From the NCBI RefSeq assembly GCF_037153985.1, contig NZ_JBBAYI010000002.1, positions 1 to 64,000 on the forward strand: DNA of 64,000 nt. The letters run 5' to 3'. A program made the translations under genes and the position numbers. The stretch's first letter is position 1, and every line of letters starts with the position of its first letter. Positions 26,091 to 35,415 of this stretch are shown here, piece by piece. The notes under the pieces are model-generated. The model was not told the origin of the DNA. It did no database searches and saw only the letters and a list, made by a program, of their open reading frames with translations. The DNA is from Emticicia sp037153985. GTDB taxonomy: Bacteria; Bacteroidota; Bacteroidia; Cytophagales; Spirosomataceae.

Positions 26091-27638
26091 TTATAATAAT
26101 TCCGTAGCCCTGACCCTGTATTGCAGGTAAAGCCCCTCTTCATCTGACGAAAACGCTTTTTTAAATTCTTCTTCTTCGGCATCGTTCATGAGTTGCTGGC
26201 GTGTTTGCAAAATTCTGTCTTTAAGGGGTTCTTTCTTTGTAGCCTGATTAACATAAAGCCCTTCTTCATTCATAATAATGACCCGACCTTTGGTGCGTGT
26301 AAGCAAGTCGGCTATTAAATCCCGATTAGGCATAGTATTTGTCCAGCCCGAACTAATCACATGATAGTCTAGTGTAGCCATGCAAGCCAAATCTTTATGT
26401 TTCATCATTTCTACACCTAGCCGCTTAGCTGTTCCGTTATGGCTTAAATGATGTGCCACTTTGTAAAATACCGTTCTGTTGAGTAACTCTTCGGTTAAAT
26501 GCTTTTTTTCGTCTTTGCTTTTTTTGTTCCACTGAATCGTGTGCCAGCTTTCCCAGCTACCAAATTCGGCATCACCCGGAAATAACATTACTCTTTCGCT
26601 ATCTGTAAATTCAATAGCCAAAGCAAGGCTTAAATTATTGGTGGCACTATTCATACGTAGCGCCAATGTGCCAGCACTATCCAACCAGTCGTTATCAATT
26701 CGACGCCATGTTTGTTGATTATCATCATATCTTTTTACGGTTTCATCAGGCAACGCGCCAGCCGCTGCGTTGTCAAGCAAAAAACTTTCATCAAAAGGCA
26801 AAATACTGCTTAACGGTTGTGGTTCAGCCAGATTCAGCAGGGCTGCGGCAAAGCTGTTATTATCAGTACTTTTATTATTCTGGCTATGATTAAATGTTTC
26901 CCCTACCGGGCCACCTTCTTTTTTTATAGCTTCGATAGATGTTGGCGGCCCTAATATATAAAACCGCAAGCCTTCGGCACCTGCCAAATCATCTTTAATC
27001 TCGCCTGGTCGTAAGAAAGAAATATTGTTTTTTGCAATTTCTTTTTTTACGACTCTCATTCCTTCCAAATCGCCTGCATACTGCCCGGTAGCCGAAAACT
27101 GTAAATTCGCAAACTGATTTAATGCCATAGCGAAGCTTCTTTTTGCCTTTGCGCCCTTTGTTTTATTCCCCTCTAACGAAACAAGCATTTTCTGAAACTC
27201 ATTATTGGCCACATTTAATGCTTTTTTTCTTTGCCCGTGTTCGGTTTTCCATTCTTTCAGTTTTTCATCAAGTGGATCATTAATGGCGGTTGGCTCATCT
27301 TTTTCTGTCCAGCCCATCCATATTTTTTTAATTTCCAAATCCTGCAAAAACAATTCTTTGCACACATCAAAACCATATACGTGGTCTTTGTGTTCGTGTG
27401 TTACAATCAGTAAATCAATAGTTGGTTTTGTTTTCCTTCTGTCTTCTTTCAGATAGTCTTTCAGGTGTGCAATATACTTTTCCAGATGTTGTTTTTTCCC
27501 TTGCCATGTACCACAATCAATCATGATAGTAAAAGTATTTACTTTTTCTGCAAAAAACTTAACAACAAAACAATCGCCAGTACCCATACGATACATACGC
27601 ACATCGGCATGAGTTATTTTTTTATTTGTATCTGTCAT
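26091..27638 (-). CDS. Large MBL-fold hydrolase of the three-gene cassette
   Basis: A 515-residue metallo-beta-lactamase-fold protein. It begins with a ComEC-like lead-in (VRMYRMGTGDCFVVKFF, then FTIMIDCGTW) and carries the metal motif THEHKDH (residues 81-86 from this start). Downstream candidates for further ligands are FPGDAEFGSW and KVAHHLSHNGTAKR. About 250 residues, much of it helical and charged, are inserted between the first motif and these. It has no signal peptide and no membrane span. I chose the ATG at 27638 because it leaves 7 bp after the upstream stop; an ATG at 27668 would overlap the upstream gene. It is the last gene of a tight cassette with a gluzincin and a PLD-like protein. 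Substrate unknown. Confidence 0.72.
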   Translation of the reverse strand: MTDTNKKITHADVRMYRMGTGDCFVVKFFAEKVNTFTIMIDCGTWQGKKQHLEKYIAHLKDYLKEDRRKTKPTIDLLIVTHEHKDHVYGFDVCKELFLQDLEIKKIWMGWTEKDEPTAINDPLDEKLKEWKTEHGQRKKALNVANNEFQKMLVSLEGNKTKGAKAKRSFAMALNQFANLQFSATGQYAGDLEGMRVVKKEIAKNNISFLRPGEIKDDLAGAEGLRFYILGPPTSIEAIKKEGGPVGETFNHSQNNKSTDNNSFAAALLNLAEPQPLSSILPFDESFLLDNAAAGALPDETVKRYDDNQQTWRRIDNDWLDSAGTLALRMNSATNNLSLALAIEFTDSERVMLFPGDAEFGSWESWHTIQWNKKSKDEKKHLTEELLNRTVFYKVAHHLSHNGTAKRLGVEMMKHKDLACMATLDYHVISSGWTNTMPNRDLIADLLTRTKGRVIIMNEEGLYVNQATKKEPLKDRILQTRQQLMNDAEEEEFKKAFSSDEEGLYLQYRVRATELL

Positions 27639-27645
27639 GGTCTCA

Positions 27646-29703
27646 TTAATGGTTATGTAAAAAAGCAAAAGGTTCGAGGGCTTCTTCTCTTAGGCTACCA
27701 CCAAAATAATGGTTATAGTCGGTCATACACATCATTTCTTCATTATGCCAATAGCGGTATTGTTGTTCCAGACGCCGTTTATCAATCTCTTTTTTATCGC
27801 TGCTGAGTGTTTCCATATTCAGTAATGGCTTTGTAACGGCATATTGCAATTGCAGGGTGTTCAGGTCAAAAATCAATGTGCAGCCTGCTCTGAAAGTAAA
27901 GTCTTCATCATGGCCTTTTCTGGCTTCGCGCGAGAAACCACTAAATACACCTTCTTTCATGGGTACTGATGCTTGCTGTATGAGCGAAAAAATTATCTGG
28001 TTTACTTGCATACCCTGCGGGCCTACTCTGGACACTAAACGCAAGTTTTGTATCTCAACTGCCGGAAAATCCTTATAGGTTCCTGAGCCATTAACGCCCA
28101 CATCCTGCCAGCCTTTACCCAAAACCAGACCAGTCAGTTTTTCAAAATCTAACTGTTTATCTGCACCTAATTTCTTAAGAATCTTGCTATGAAGGCCATT
28201 GTCTGAATTACGCTTGTCTTTGCCTTTATCACCAGTTATGAAGTTTCTGGTTATGGCATATATTTCGTGTCGGCTTTTGGTGTCCATCACTTGATTGCGG
28301 TATTGCCGTAAGAATGCGCTTAAAAGTCTGAAAAGCTCAGATACTCCTGAATTCTGGTGTGGAAAGACCGCTAGGCGCAGGCTCTCAATACTTAAGGTTT
28401 TAAGGTCTTTAGGGTAAATACCTCTTCGGCGGAAAGCATCGATAAACGCCAGCCTGTAATTGCGAGAATCGTCGGCTACTAAATCCATGTCGGCAGTAAT
28501 GATTGCCCTCAGGTAATCGCCAAAATTAATGTCAACCGGCGGGCAATAGTCTAAAGCCCTGATACACATCTGCAAAACATGGTCGGCAGCTTTAGCGGCT
28601 TCGTCGGCTAGTCGGTTAATCAAATCGGCAGGAATTTCCCCTTGCCTCAGTATACCTGTTCCATTCGAAGCAATCCGAATCAGATCTGCCACCCTGCTTT
28701 TATAAATATTAATAAATGCCTCAAACACGGCCGCTACCAGAATACTCCCCCTACCATGCGGCTCCATTACTGTTCTGTAATCTTCAGGATTAGGCTTTTT
28801 AGGTTGCCATTGCCCTGTTTCATCTATTTCACCAATGGCTTCGCGCAAGCTGCCGTATCTTCCTATGGCCGCTCCGAATTGCTGAGCCAGTTGCCCTAGT
28901 AAATTCTGAGCCGCGAGGTCGCCGCGGGTTTTCCTAATCTGGCTTTTCAACACGTCAGGAAAAGTAAAATGCTGAAAAAGCGCAACTATATCAGAAAAGG
29001 CTTCATGAAAAGCCAGTACATCGGGGTTGGTAGGCTCATTAAAATTCTGGTGCATTCCATCTAAAATTGCATGCGTGGTTTCATGGGCTATGATGTCGTG
29101 GCTTAGGCAGGTAAACACCAATGAGGCAGGCATCTGAATGCTTTCATTAGCTGGCGATGACGAAAAGTACCCAAATAATAATGCTTTTTTATGTGGGCTA
29201 TAATACGCATTGGCCTCACGCAAGGCATGCGGATAAATTCGTAAACGCGGCACATTCTCTTTCACGCCATTATTCCAGCGGTCGGCCCATAAAATCTGCC
29301 GCCCCAAAGCACGTTCAAAGTTTTTGATGGTAGTCATAGCAACCGCATACACCATTTGTTGATGAAACTGCGGATTCCCCTCGCTTGGCTCGAGGCCATC
29401 CTGCGCCAGCAGGTATGGGTCGTTGAGGTCAACGGGTTTATAAAACTTCTTAACCGTGGGGTCATAGTCAATCACCTCAAGGTATTCGCCAATAGGCCCG
29501 GGCCTTAAACCTTCATTAAGTACAGTATTTTGGTTTTTTTTCTTCCCTTTTATTATTTTTTTAACGTCGTCTTCCCACGGTACTTTATAAGTAATTGTGC
29601 TGATAGGTGCTGTATCCATTTGCAAAGCTACGGCGGGGTCAAAAGCATAGCCTCTGAGTTTACGGAAAGGTGGTTTTTCTTGAAGGTTGTTTGTAGAGGC
29701 CAT
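27646..29703 (-). CDS. Thermolysin-like (gluzincin) metallopeptidase of the cassette
   Basis: A 685-residue protein. A zinc site HETTH is at residues 207-211 (DIIAHETTHAILDGMH), and the probable third ligand is E234 in AFHEAFSDIVALF, which follows the ExxxD arrangement of M4-type peptidases. The order and spacing resemble thermolysin, but the domain sits in a much longer chain with a 200-residue N-terminal region and a C-terminal region of over 300 residues with no family that I recognise. No signal peptide or propeptide is visible, which is unusual for M4 enzymes and implies cytosolic action or an unconventional release. It starts 28 bp after the PLD-like gene. Confidence 0.72.
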   Translation of the reverse strand: MASTNNLQEKPPFRKLRGYAFDPAVALQMDTAPISTITYKVPWEDDVKKIIKGKKKNQNTVLNEGLRPGPIGEYLEVIDYDPTVKKFYKPVDLNDPYLLAQDGLEPSEGNPQFHQQMVYAVAMTTIKNFERALGRQILWADRWNNGVKENVPRLRIYPHALREANAYYSPHKKALLFGYFSSSPANESIQMPASLVFTCLSHDIIAHETTHAILDGMHQNFNEPTNPDVLAFHEAFSDIVALFQHFTFPDVLKSQIRKTRGDLAAQNLLGQLAQQFGAAIGRYGSLREAIGEIDETGQWQPKKPNPEDYRTVMEPHGRGSILVAAVFEAFINIYKSRVADLIRIASNGTGILRQGEIPADLINRLADEAAKAADHVLQMCIRALDYCPPVDINFGDYLRAIITADMDLVADDSRNYRLAFIDAFRRRGIYPKDLKTLSIESLRLAVFPHQNSGVSELFRLLSAFLRQYRNQVMDTKSRHEIYAITRNFITGDKGKDKRNSDNGLHSKILKKLGADKQLDFEKLTGLVLGKGWQDVGVNGSGTYKDFPAVEIQNLRLVSRVGPQGMQVNQIIFSLIQQASVPMKEGVFSGFSREARKGHDEDFTFRAGCTLIFDLNTLQLQYAVTKPLLNMETLSSDKKEIDKRRLEQQYRYWHNEEMMCMTDYNHYFGGSLREEALEPFAFLHNH

Positions 29704-29731
29704 CAGTTTAAGTTGTTTGTTAAATATGATT

Positions 29732-31516
29732 TTACTCGCCCATAAACACTACTTTATCGACAAAATACAGATTATCTTTATCAAAATATTTCTGATACCA
29801 TTCGTTATCGGTCTTTAATACGAGGGGTGTTTGGTCGTTAGTGGCAGCCAGTGCGTTTCTGAACTGATAATGGTCAATTAAACGAATAGCTTCAATGGCA
29901 AAAACGGTAGCTATGTCGGTATCTGTAATTACCAACAGGTTATCGCCATTGCTTTCTTCGCCACCCTGTGCCAGATTAGATGAGCCGCAATAAACAGCGG
30001 CATCAGGCGTGTTAAAATCAACCACAACAAATTTATGATGAACCTCATGCCCCAGCCCTATCGACAATTCATTGGAAAAAGGTGCGGGCATAGATGAGGG
30101 AGATTTTTTACCGTTAATCAGCACTCCTTTTTTACTTTTAGGTTCAAAAAGGCGCACCTTTATATCTCCCTTTTCGCTCTGTAAATCGGTTATACCAAGT
30201 GTGAGTATGTCTTCACGCTCATGTATTTTTTTGAGGGTTTGCGTAACACTTCCCGTACTGTTAAGCTCCATTACAGCAAAAAATACCGATTTCTTTGCCT
30301 TGTTGATTTTGTTGTTGATGTCGTCCAGAATCTTTGTTGCTACCTCACGCGTATGTGGCGAAAACCCAACCGAAATACTATCAGTAATTTTTTTCAGCCC
30401 ATTAGATAGCTCAACATTCCTGAAACTTTTATCGGCACCAACTTTAATCGATTCTTCAAACAACTGTGCATAAAAATCAAGGGCAGCGGGTTGTGTTAAA
30501 ACTAGTATATGATTGGCATTGATATAAAGCCCATTGGCTGTAAAATTGGTAGACCCCGTTAAGACTTTGGTAGCTTTACCATTAGCGTCTTTCTGTATCA
30601 GAATTTTACAGTGAGCCAGACGCGTGAAATGATGCCTAACTAATTTAGACTTACTGGTATCAAACTTATCGGCAAATTGCTTTTTAAATTCAGGGTCGCT
30701 TTTTCTGCCAGCTTCCTTAATTTTATCTGGTGTGTCGTGGTCGTCCAGAAACATTCTGATTCTTCCTTCCTTCGATAATTGCAGAAACTTTGCAGCTATA
30801 ACGGGTTCACTAAAATCATAGGCCAACACATCTAAACTCTTGGAAGTATCATTTACAACTTCATTAATAAAATCCATGATGGTTTTTCGGGCATTAAAGC
30901 CCATCCAGGCATATTGGTCTTCGTAGGTATAAGGCTTAATAGTAGTCGGAAAGTCTTTAGGTAGCTTACTGAATATATCGTTTTGGGTAGTTGTAGGGTC
31001 GAAGATTACGTCAGAAGTTAACGGACGTATGTTTCCGTTAGGTCCGAATCTGTCGGTATACGCCTGCGATACCAGAAAGCCTCTCGTAAAAGCCACGGCA
31101 ATACCCTCTTTCTTGAAAGGCCCAACGTTAATTTTAAGCGTAACACTATTAGCAGGATTTACGGTGTCGAAATTATCCAGTTTTCCACCAGTAAAATAAC
31201 GCGGCGTAATGCGGTACTCATACTCACCAAAAAAAGGCTGGTCTTTAGAATTACTGAAGTTCCGTAGCACGTGCAACCATCTGAATTTCTGAAAAGGTGC
31301 TTCCGTTGAAGGGTGTGTTTTTTTTTCAGATGTAAACCCTATACGATTATTGAGTGCCTTAAAGGCTCGCATGGTCGGGTTTTTAAATTCAATGGTAAAG
31401 CCTACAAAGTCTTGTTTGGCAGCATCGGTTAAGAGGTCGAAAACGAGCATTGTCATGGCATCGCCCTGATACGCCCTTGCGGCCATTACTGTATTTTTAA
31501 CAATCTGAGTTCTCAT
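29732..31516 (-). CDS. Phospholipase D-like protein with two HKD motifs (cassette)
   Basis: A 594-residue protein, first gene of the cassette. An N-terminal beta-rich region of about 200 residues is followed by two PLD-like halves. The first has HCKILIQKD and LTGSTNFTANG (near residues 305-330); its Asp is one position off the HxKx4D spacing. The second has a canonical HHKFVVVD and YCGSSNLAQGG (near residues 500-520). Two HKD halves in one chain form one active site in this superfamily, whose members act on phospholipids or nucleic acids. No signal peptide is present. Together with a protease and an MBL hydrolase it looks like an effector or defence-type gene set; that is inference. Confidence 0.78.
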   Translation of the reverse strand: MRTQIVKNTVMAARAYQGDAMTMLVFDLLTDAAKQDFVGFTIEFKNPTMRAFKALNNRIGFTSEKKTHPSTEAPFQKFRWLHVLRNFSNSKDQPFFGEYEYRITPRYFTGGKLDNFDTVNPANSVTLKINVGPFKKEGIAVAFTRGFLVSQAYTDRFGPNGNIRPLTSDVIFDPTTTQNDIFSKLPKDFPTTIKPYTYEDQYAWMGFNARKTIMDFINEVVNDTSKSLDVLAYDFSEPVIAAKFLQLSKEGRIRMFLDDHDTPDKIKEAGRKSDPEFKKQFADKFDTSKSKLVRHHFTRLAHCKILIQKDANGKATKVLTGSTNFTANGLYINANHILVLTQPAALDFYAQLFEESIKVGADKSFRNVELSNGLKKITDSISVGFSPHTREVATKILDDINNKINKAKKSVFFAVMELNSTGSVTQTLKKIHEREDILTLGITDLQSEKGDIKVRLFEPKSKKGVLINGKKSPSSMPAPFSNELSIGLGHEVHHKFVVVDFNTPDAAVYCGSSNLAQGGEESNGDNLLVITDTDIATVFAIEAIRLIDHYQFRNALAATNDQTPLVLKTDNEWYQKYFDKDNLYFVDKVVFMGE

Positions 31517-32158
31517 GTTAATTAAAATAAATGGTTTATCTGAAAAATTATCAGGGGAAATCTACCGTACACAGCTTTATCATTTTGGGTATATACTTGT
31601 TGCCCAACGTATTACATATACCGCAATAGTAACTTTTATAAAGCCTTTACAGTAAGTTAAAATGAAGTGCCTGTTATAAATTTTATTGGTGATTATATAA
31701 GGATATGTCTATTCAAATAGAGTGAGGATTTCAGGGTCGAAGGCAATGCTTTATTCTTATGTTTAATAAAAATAACAAGTATTTTTTTCAATAATGAATT
31801 TTATGTATTATTTTTATTTTACGGCATCTAACACCCAAGCTAAAAACATAAAAAAGTGCGTAAATAATGGCATTAATGCAAAAAAACACAAATATAGTTT
31901 ACGTATATTTTTGTCAGTTATGGGCAAAAGAGGTTTAACAAAAGCAAGTATTTTTTACTATCCGATTTACATTTATGACGAGCAATATTTTAAAAAATAT
32001 ACGTTTCGGGTAAACAGCAGCGTTTTTAACTGATAAATTAAATGTTAATTTCTAATAAAATTCCTGAAATTTTAAATTGAGTGATTATAAAGGGTAATAT
32101 TCTTGAGGAAATTACTATTTTTGAATAATTAAATCACTTTTGCTAAAACAATATAATT
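31517..32158. other. AT-rich intergenic region
   Basis: No gene is supported in these 642 bp. It must hold the promoter of the minus-strand hydrolase cassette, but no exact TAnnTTTG was found. A TATTTTTG at 32116-32123 could be the -7 element of the plus-strand small gene at 32159, without a well-placed -33 box. Confidence 0.4.
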
Positions 32159-32398
32159 ATGAAAACAACCGAATATCAAAAAGAGTATCAGAAAAGGTAC
32201 AGAGAACTGCATAAAGAAAAACTCAATCAACGGTCTCGTGAGTACGCCGAACAACATCGGGAACAGCTACGTGAATATTGCAAACAATACCGCGTTATAA
32301 ACAAAGCTAAAGTTGAAGCTTATGAGGCTATGCGTCGGCAAAAAAGAAAAGAATTGAAAGAATTAGCCAAGCAAAACAATACTATCAATATAGCATAG
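32159..32398 (+). CDS. Small highly charged helical protein
   Basis: A 79-residue protein rich in Lys, Arg, Glu and Tyr, with a repeating pattern (EYQKRYRELHKE, EYAEQHREQLREYCKQYR) that predicts one long helix or coiled coil. Similar repeats occur in small phage- and mobile-element-associated proteins near endonucleases, but no such neighbour is present. It has a clear ATG and a strong terminator directly downstream, which supports a real short transcript. Function unknown; nucleic-acid binding is a guess from the charge. Confidence 0.55.
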   Translation: MKTTEYQKEYQKRYRELHKEKLNQRSREYAEQHREQLREYCKQYRVINKAKVEAYEAMRRQKRKELKELAKQNNTINIA

Positions 32399-32430
32399 CT
32401 TTTTGCTGGTTCAACTATATTCATTCTATT

Positions 32431-32460
32431 AAAGCAGTTATTTATAACTGCTTTTTTATT
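32431..32460 (+). terminator. Intrinsic terminator
   Basis: AAAGCAGTTAT and ATAACTGCTTT form an inverted repeat (effective stem GCAGTTA with a 5-nt loop) followed by a T-run. It ends the small charged protein gene. Confidence 0.8.
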
Positions 32461-32618
32461 GCCATATTGCTACATAGTCAGAGGGTGGTATAACTACTTT
32501 TTTAAGGGGTTTAAATCAGGACCAGACTAAATTAAATAAGGATATTTTTTTTACTTATTTTTAAAAATCTTATCTTTATAATCCTGATACCTATAATTAT
32601 TAGTTATAATTAACAATT

Positions 32619-35375
32619 GTGAGACTGAGACTGACCCTTTTAGCTTATCTAGTTACCTTCCATTTATATTCCCAGAACTTATCAGATAAATTCAGAGCCA
32701 TGGCTGAGGATTATTTTGATAAAGATATAATGGATAAGGCAATCTTGTATTATGACAAAGCCTTTGAAATAGCTAAAAAAGATAAGGATTTCACCCGAAT
32801 GAGTAGCCTTTGTGTAGATGTAAGTTCGGTATATCATTATGATTCTCAGTTTCAGAAAGCACTCGAAAAATGTCGGGAAGGGCTAAGCTATCAGGCCAAA
32901 AGCCCTGTAAAGGCCGATACTGTTCTGTTTAAGCTCTATTCTAGTGCCGGAACAATGTTTAAAGGCTTAGGTATACGTGACTCTGCTCAACATTATTTTG
33001 AACTAGCCAATAATTTATTAGTCATAAAACCAGCCATAGAGGCCAAAATTGCCGAATATGTTGTGCATCATTATAACAATTATGGCCGCCTGCTGAATAG
33101 TTATAGAGATTACTCCGACGGTATTATTTTTGTAGAAAAAGCCTTACTTGTAGCACAAAAAAATAAATTACGGCGAGATGAGCTCGTTATTCTGACGAAT
33201 CTGGCCAATATTTATGAAATTATGGGCGAAAACGAAAAAGCCCTGAAAGCCATTCTGAGAGCCAATGAAGAACAAACCGAAGAAAACCAGCTTAAATGTT
33301 TTATCTTATCAAACTTAGGATGGTGCCAGATTCTGAACGACCAGTATCAGGCCGGAATAACTAACTTAAAAAAAGCCTTACAATTAACCTCTTTGCTCGA
33401 AGCCAAACATAAAATGGAGTATAACTTCGAGCTACATACCTCTATACCCTATAACCTCGGAGTAGCGTATCAGCGTTCAGGACAGAAACAAGAGGCCAGC
33501 AAGCAGTTTCAATATATTATTGCTTTATTCAGAAGTAAAAAAATAGATAAAAGTGTAACGCTAGCCAAATCGTTGATGAGGCTAAGTAAATTGCACGAAG
33601 AAGATTTAAAGGCCAGCCTCGGCTATATACAACAGTCTTTAATAGCTATTTTTACAGACTTTAATAGTCAGGATATTTTTCAGAACCCTAGTGGACAAGG
33701 CTTACTTAACCAGTCGGCAGGAATAGAAATCCTTACCCAAAAAAGCTCGTTACTTTTTGATTTTTATAAACAAACCCATAAGAAAGAATACCTCGACCTT
33801 TCGTTAAAAGTTATACAAAGTTGTCAGGAGCTTATTGCCAATACCCGCAACAACTACGATTATTCTGAATCAAAACTGATTTTTAATAACAATATTCATG
33901 TTTCTTCGCAACTAGCGGCAAGTATTGCCTACGAAAAATACAAGTTGTCTGGCTCTGAAAAAGACAAAAAGTATGTTTTTACCCTAATCGAAAACAGCAA
34001 AGCCACCGAACTAAACGAAGCTCTGCATATTTCGACTATCAAGCCTAATTTCATACCTAAAAGTTTTCTTAAAAAAGAAGATAGCCTCAACAAACTGATT
34101 CTGAATATAAGAAGGCAAGTAGTTTTCGACAAAAATAACGACCTAAGTAATCTGGAAATTGAAAGAATTAACTTACTCCGGCTTATCGAAAAAAAATTTC
34201 CGGCTTATTACAAATTAAAATTCGGCATTGAGCAGGTAAAAATCGAAGACATACAACTCAGGCTAGCCGCCGATGAAGCCTTTCTTTCTTATTTCAGTAC
34301 AGATAAAGAGCTATTCATTATTGCTGTTACCAAAGAGTTATTTGAAATTAAACCCGTTAGCATTACCAAAACACTTATTCAAGACCTGACGGCCTACAAA
34401 AACTTACTTTACCAGAATCCGGGGATGGGGGCTTACGAGGGGGCCGAATTAGCCGCAAGGCTTTATAAGTATTTAATTACACCCATAAATACTTATATAC
34501 AGCCTAAAAGAAGGCTAATTATAGGAAAAGACTGGCTGCTCAACTTTTTGCCTTTTGAAGTCTTGGAAACAAAAAAGACAGCTAATGATTTTCTGATTAA
34601 GAATTACAGTGTCAGATATGTATATTCGGCCAAACAGATTACTCATATTCCTGAAAAACCAACATCGGTCAGAACTTTCGGTGTGGCCCCTTTTGATGAC
34701 AACACTCTTCAGTCGGCCTTAGGCTATTTACCAGAATCGGGCAGGCAGGTAAGCACTATTGCCAACGAAGCCTTGCTTGGCAAAGAAGCCAGTAAAAGTA
34801 ACTTCCTGAAATACTATCAGGATTTTGACATTATCTATTTTGCTACCCACTCGGTTATTAACTATCAGGCGCCTAATAAATCTTCTATCTTCTTTTATCC
34901 TGAAGGAGACTCAAAACTAACAGTTGAAGAAATATACAACCTTAAATTAAACAATACCCGAATGGTTGTACTAAGCTCTTGCGATGCGGGCGTAGGTAAG
35001 CTGCACCAATCCGAAGGAATGCTTTCTATTGCACGCGCATTCAGTTTTGCAGGTTGCCCTGCTACGGTTTCAACCTACTGGACTACCAACGACGAAAGCG
35101 CAACCCTACTGGCCGAACGTATGCACGAATACCTTAAAAAAGGGTTGCCTAAAGATATTGCCCTACAAAGAGCCAAGCTCGATTTTATTAATCTGGTTTA
35201 TGCTAACAAATATAACCATCCACACTTCTGGGCTAATCTGGTGCTTATCGGCAACGAAGAAATCATTTTTCAACCTTCCCCGTATTATGGTTTTTTTATA
35301 GCTAGCCTATTTTTAAGTTTATTGACAGGGCTGTTTTTTTTCTTAAGAAAAAGAAAAAGAGTCGTAACCTTTTAA
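32619..35375 (+). CDS. Exported TPR-CHAT cysteine protease, membrane-anchored (locus B)
   Basis: A 918-residue paralogue of the protein at 8662 with the same layout. It has a signal peptide (LRLTLLAYLVTFHLYSQ), TPR-type helices over about residues 25-430 (AILYYDKAFEIAKK, YEIMGENEKALKAILRA), a coiled linker, and a CHAT domain with H744 (YFATHSV) and C788 (VLSSCDAGVGK). SFAGCPATVSTYW and ALQRAKLDF follow. One C-terminal span (FFIASLFLSLLTGLFFFL) is closed by RKRKR, placing the tail in the cytoplasm and the protease in the periplasm by the positive-inside rule. The start codon is GTG. It is first in an apparent operon with a T9SS cargo protein and PorP/SprF, suggesting a link to surface secretion. 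Confidence 0.85.
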   Translation: MRLRLTLLAYLVTFHLYSQNLSDKFRAMAEDYFDKDIMDKAILYYDKAFEIAKKDKDFTRMSSLCVDVSSVYHYDSQFQKALEKCREGLSYQAKSPVKADTVLFKLYSSAGTMFKGLGIRDSAQHYFELANNLLVIKPAIEAKIAEYVVHHYNNYGRLLNSYRDYSDGIIFVEKALLVAQKNKLRRDELVILTNLANIYEIMGENEKALKAILRANEEQTEENQLKCFILSNLGWCQILNDQYQAGITNLKKALQLTSLLEAKHKMEYNFELHTSIPYNLGVAYQRSGQKQEASKQFQYIIALFRSKKIDKSVTLAKSLMRLSKLHEEDLKASLGYIQQSLIAIFTDFNSQDIFQNPSGQGLLNQSAGIEILTQKSSLLFDFYKQTHKKEYLDLSLKVIQSCQELIANTRNNYDYSESKLIFNNNIHVSSQLAASIAYEKYKLSGSEKDKKYVFTLIENSKATELNEALHISTIKPNFIPKSFLKKEDSLNKLILNIRRQVVFDKNNDLSNLEIERINLLRLIEKKFPAYYKLKFGIEQVKIEDIQLRLAADEAFLSYFSTDKELFIIAVTKELFEIKPVSITKTLIQDLTAYKNLLYQNPGMGAYEGAELAARLYKYLITPINTYIQPKRRLIIGKDWLLNFLPFEVLETKKTANDFLIKNYSVRYVYSAKQITHIPEKPTSVRTFGVAPFDDNTLQSALGYLPESGRQVSTIANEALLGKEASKSNFLKYYQDFDIIYFATHSVINYQAPNKSSIFFYPEGDSKLTVEEIYNLKLNNTRMVVLSSCDAGVGKLHQSEGMLSIARAFSFAGCPATVSTYWTTNDESATLLAERMHEYLKKGLPKDIALQRAKLDFINLVYANKYNHPHFWANLVLIGNEEIIFQPSPYYGFFIASLFLSLLTGLFFFLRKRKRVVTF

Positions 35376-35415
35376 CTATAAATGGAATTAAGCTAATGTA
35401 ACCATCTAACAAATT

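Noticed and set aside
29732..31516. Broken first PLD motif
   Set aside because: The first HKD has its Asp one residue late, but the GSTNF part is intact and the spacing varies among PLD-like proteins, so I did not call it inactive.
31794..32033. Open frame of 79 codons in the AT-rich gap
   Set aside because: The composition is low-complexity (Phe, Tyr, Lys, Asn), with no family resemblance, no good start context and no terminator; it looks like chance in AT-rich DNA.
8662..35375. TPR-CHAT proteins as part of a type III-E CRISPR (Craspase) system
   Set aside because: No CRISPR repeats, no gRAMP/Cas7-11-like gene and no Csx30-like gene are in the window, and both CHAT proteins carry signal peptides and C-terminal anchors, unlike the cytosolic Craspase subunit.
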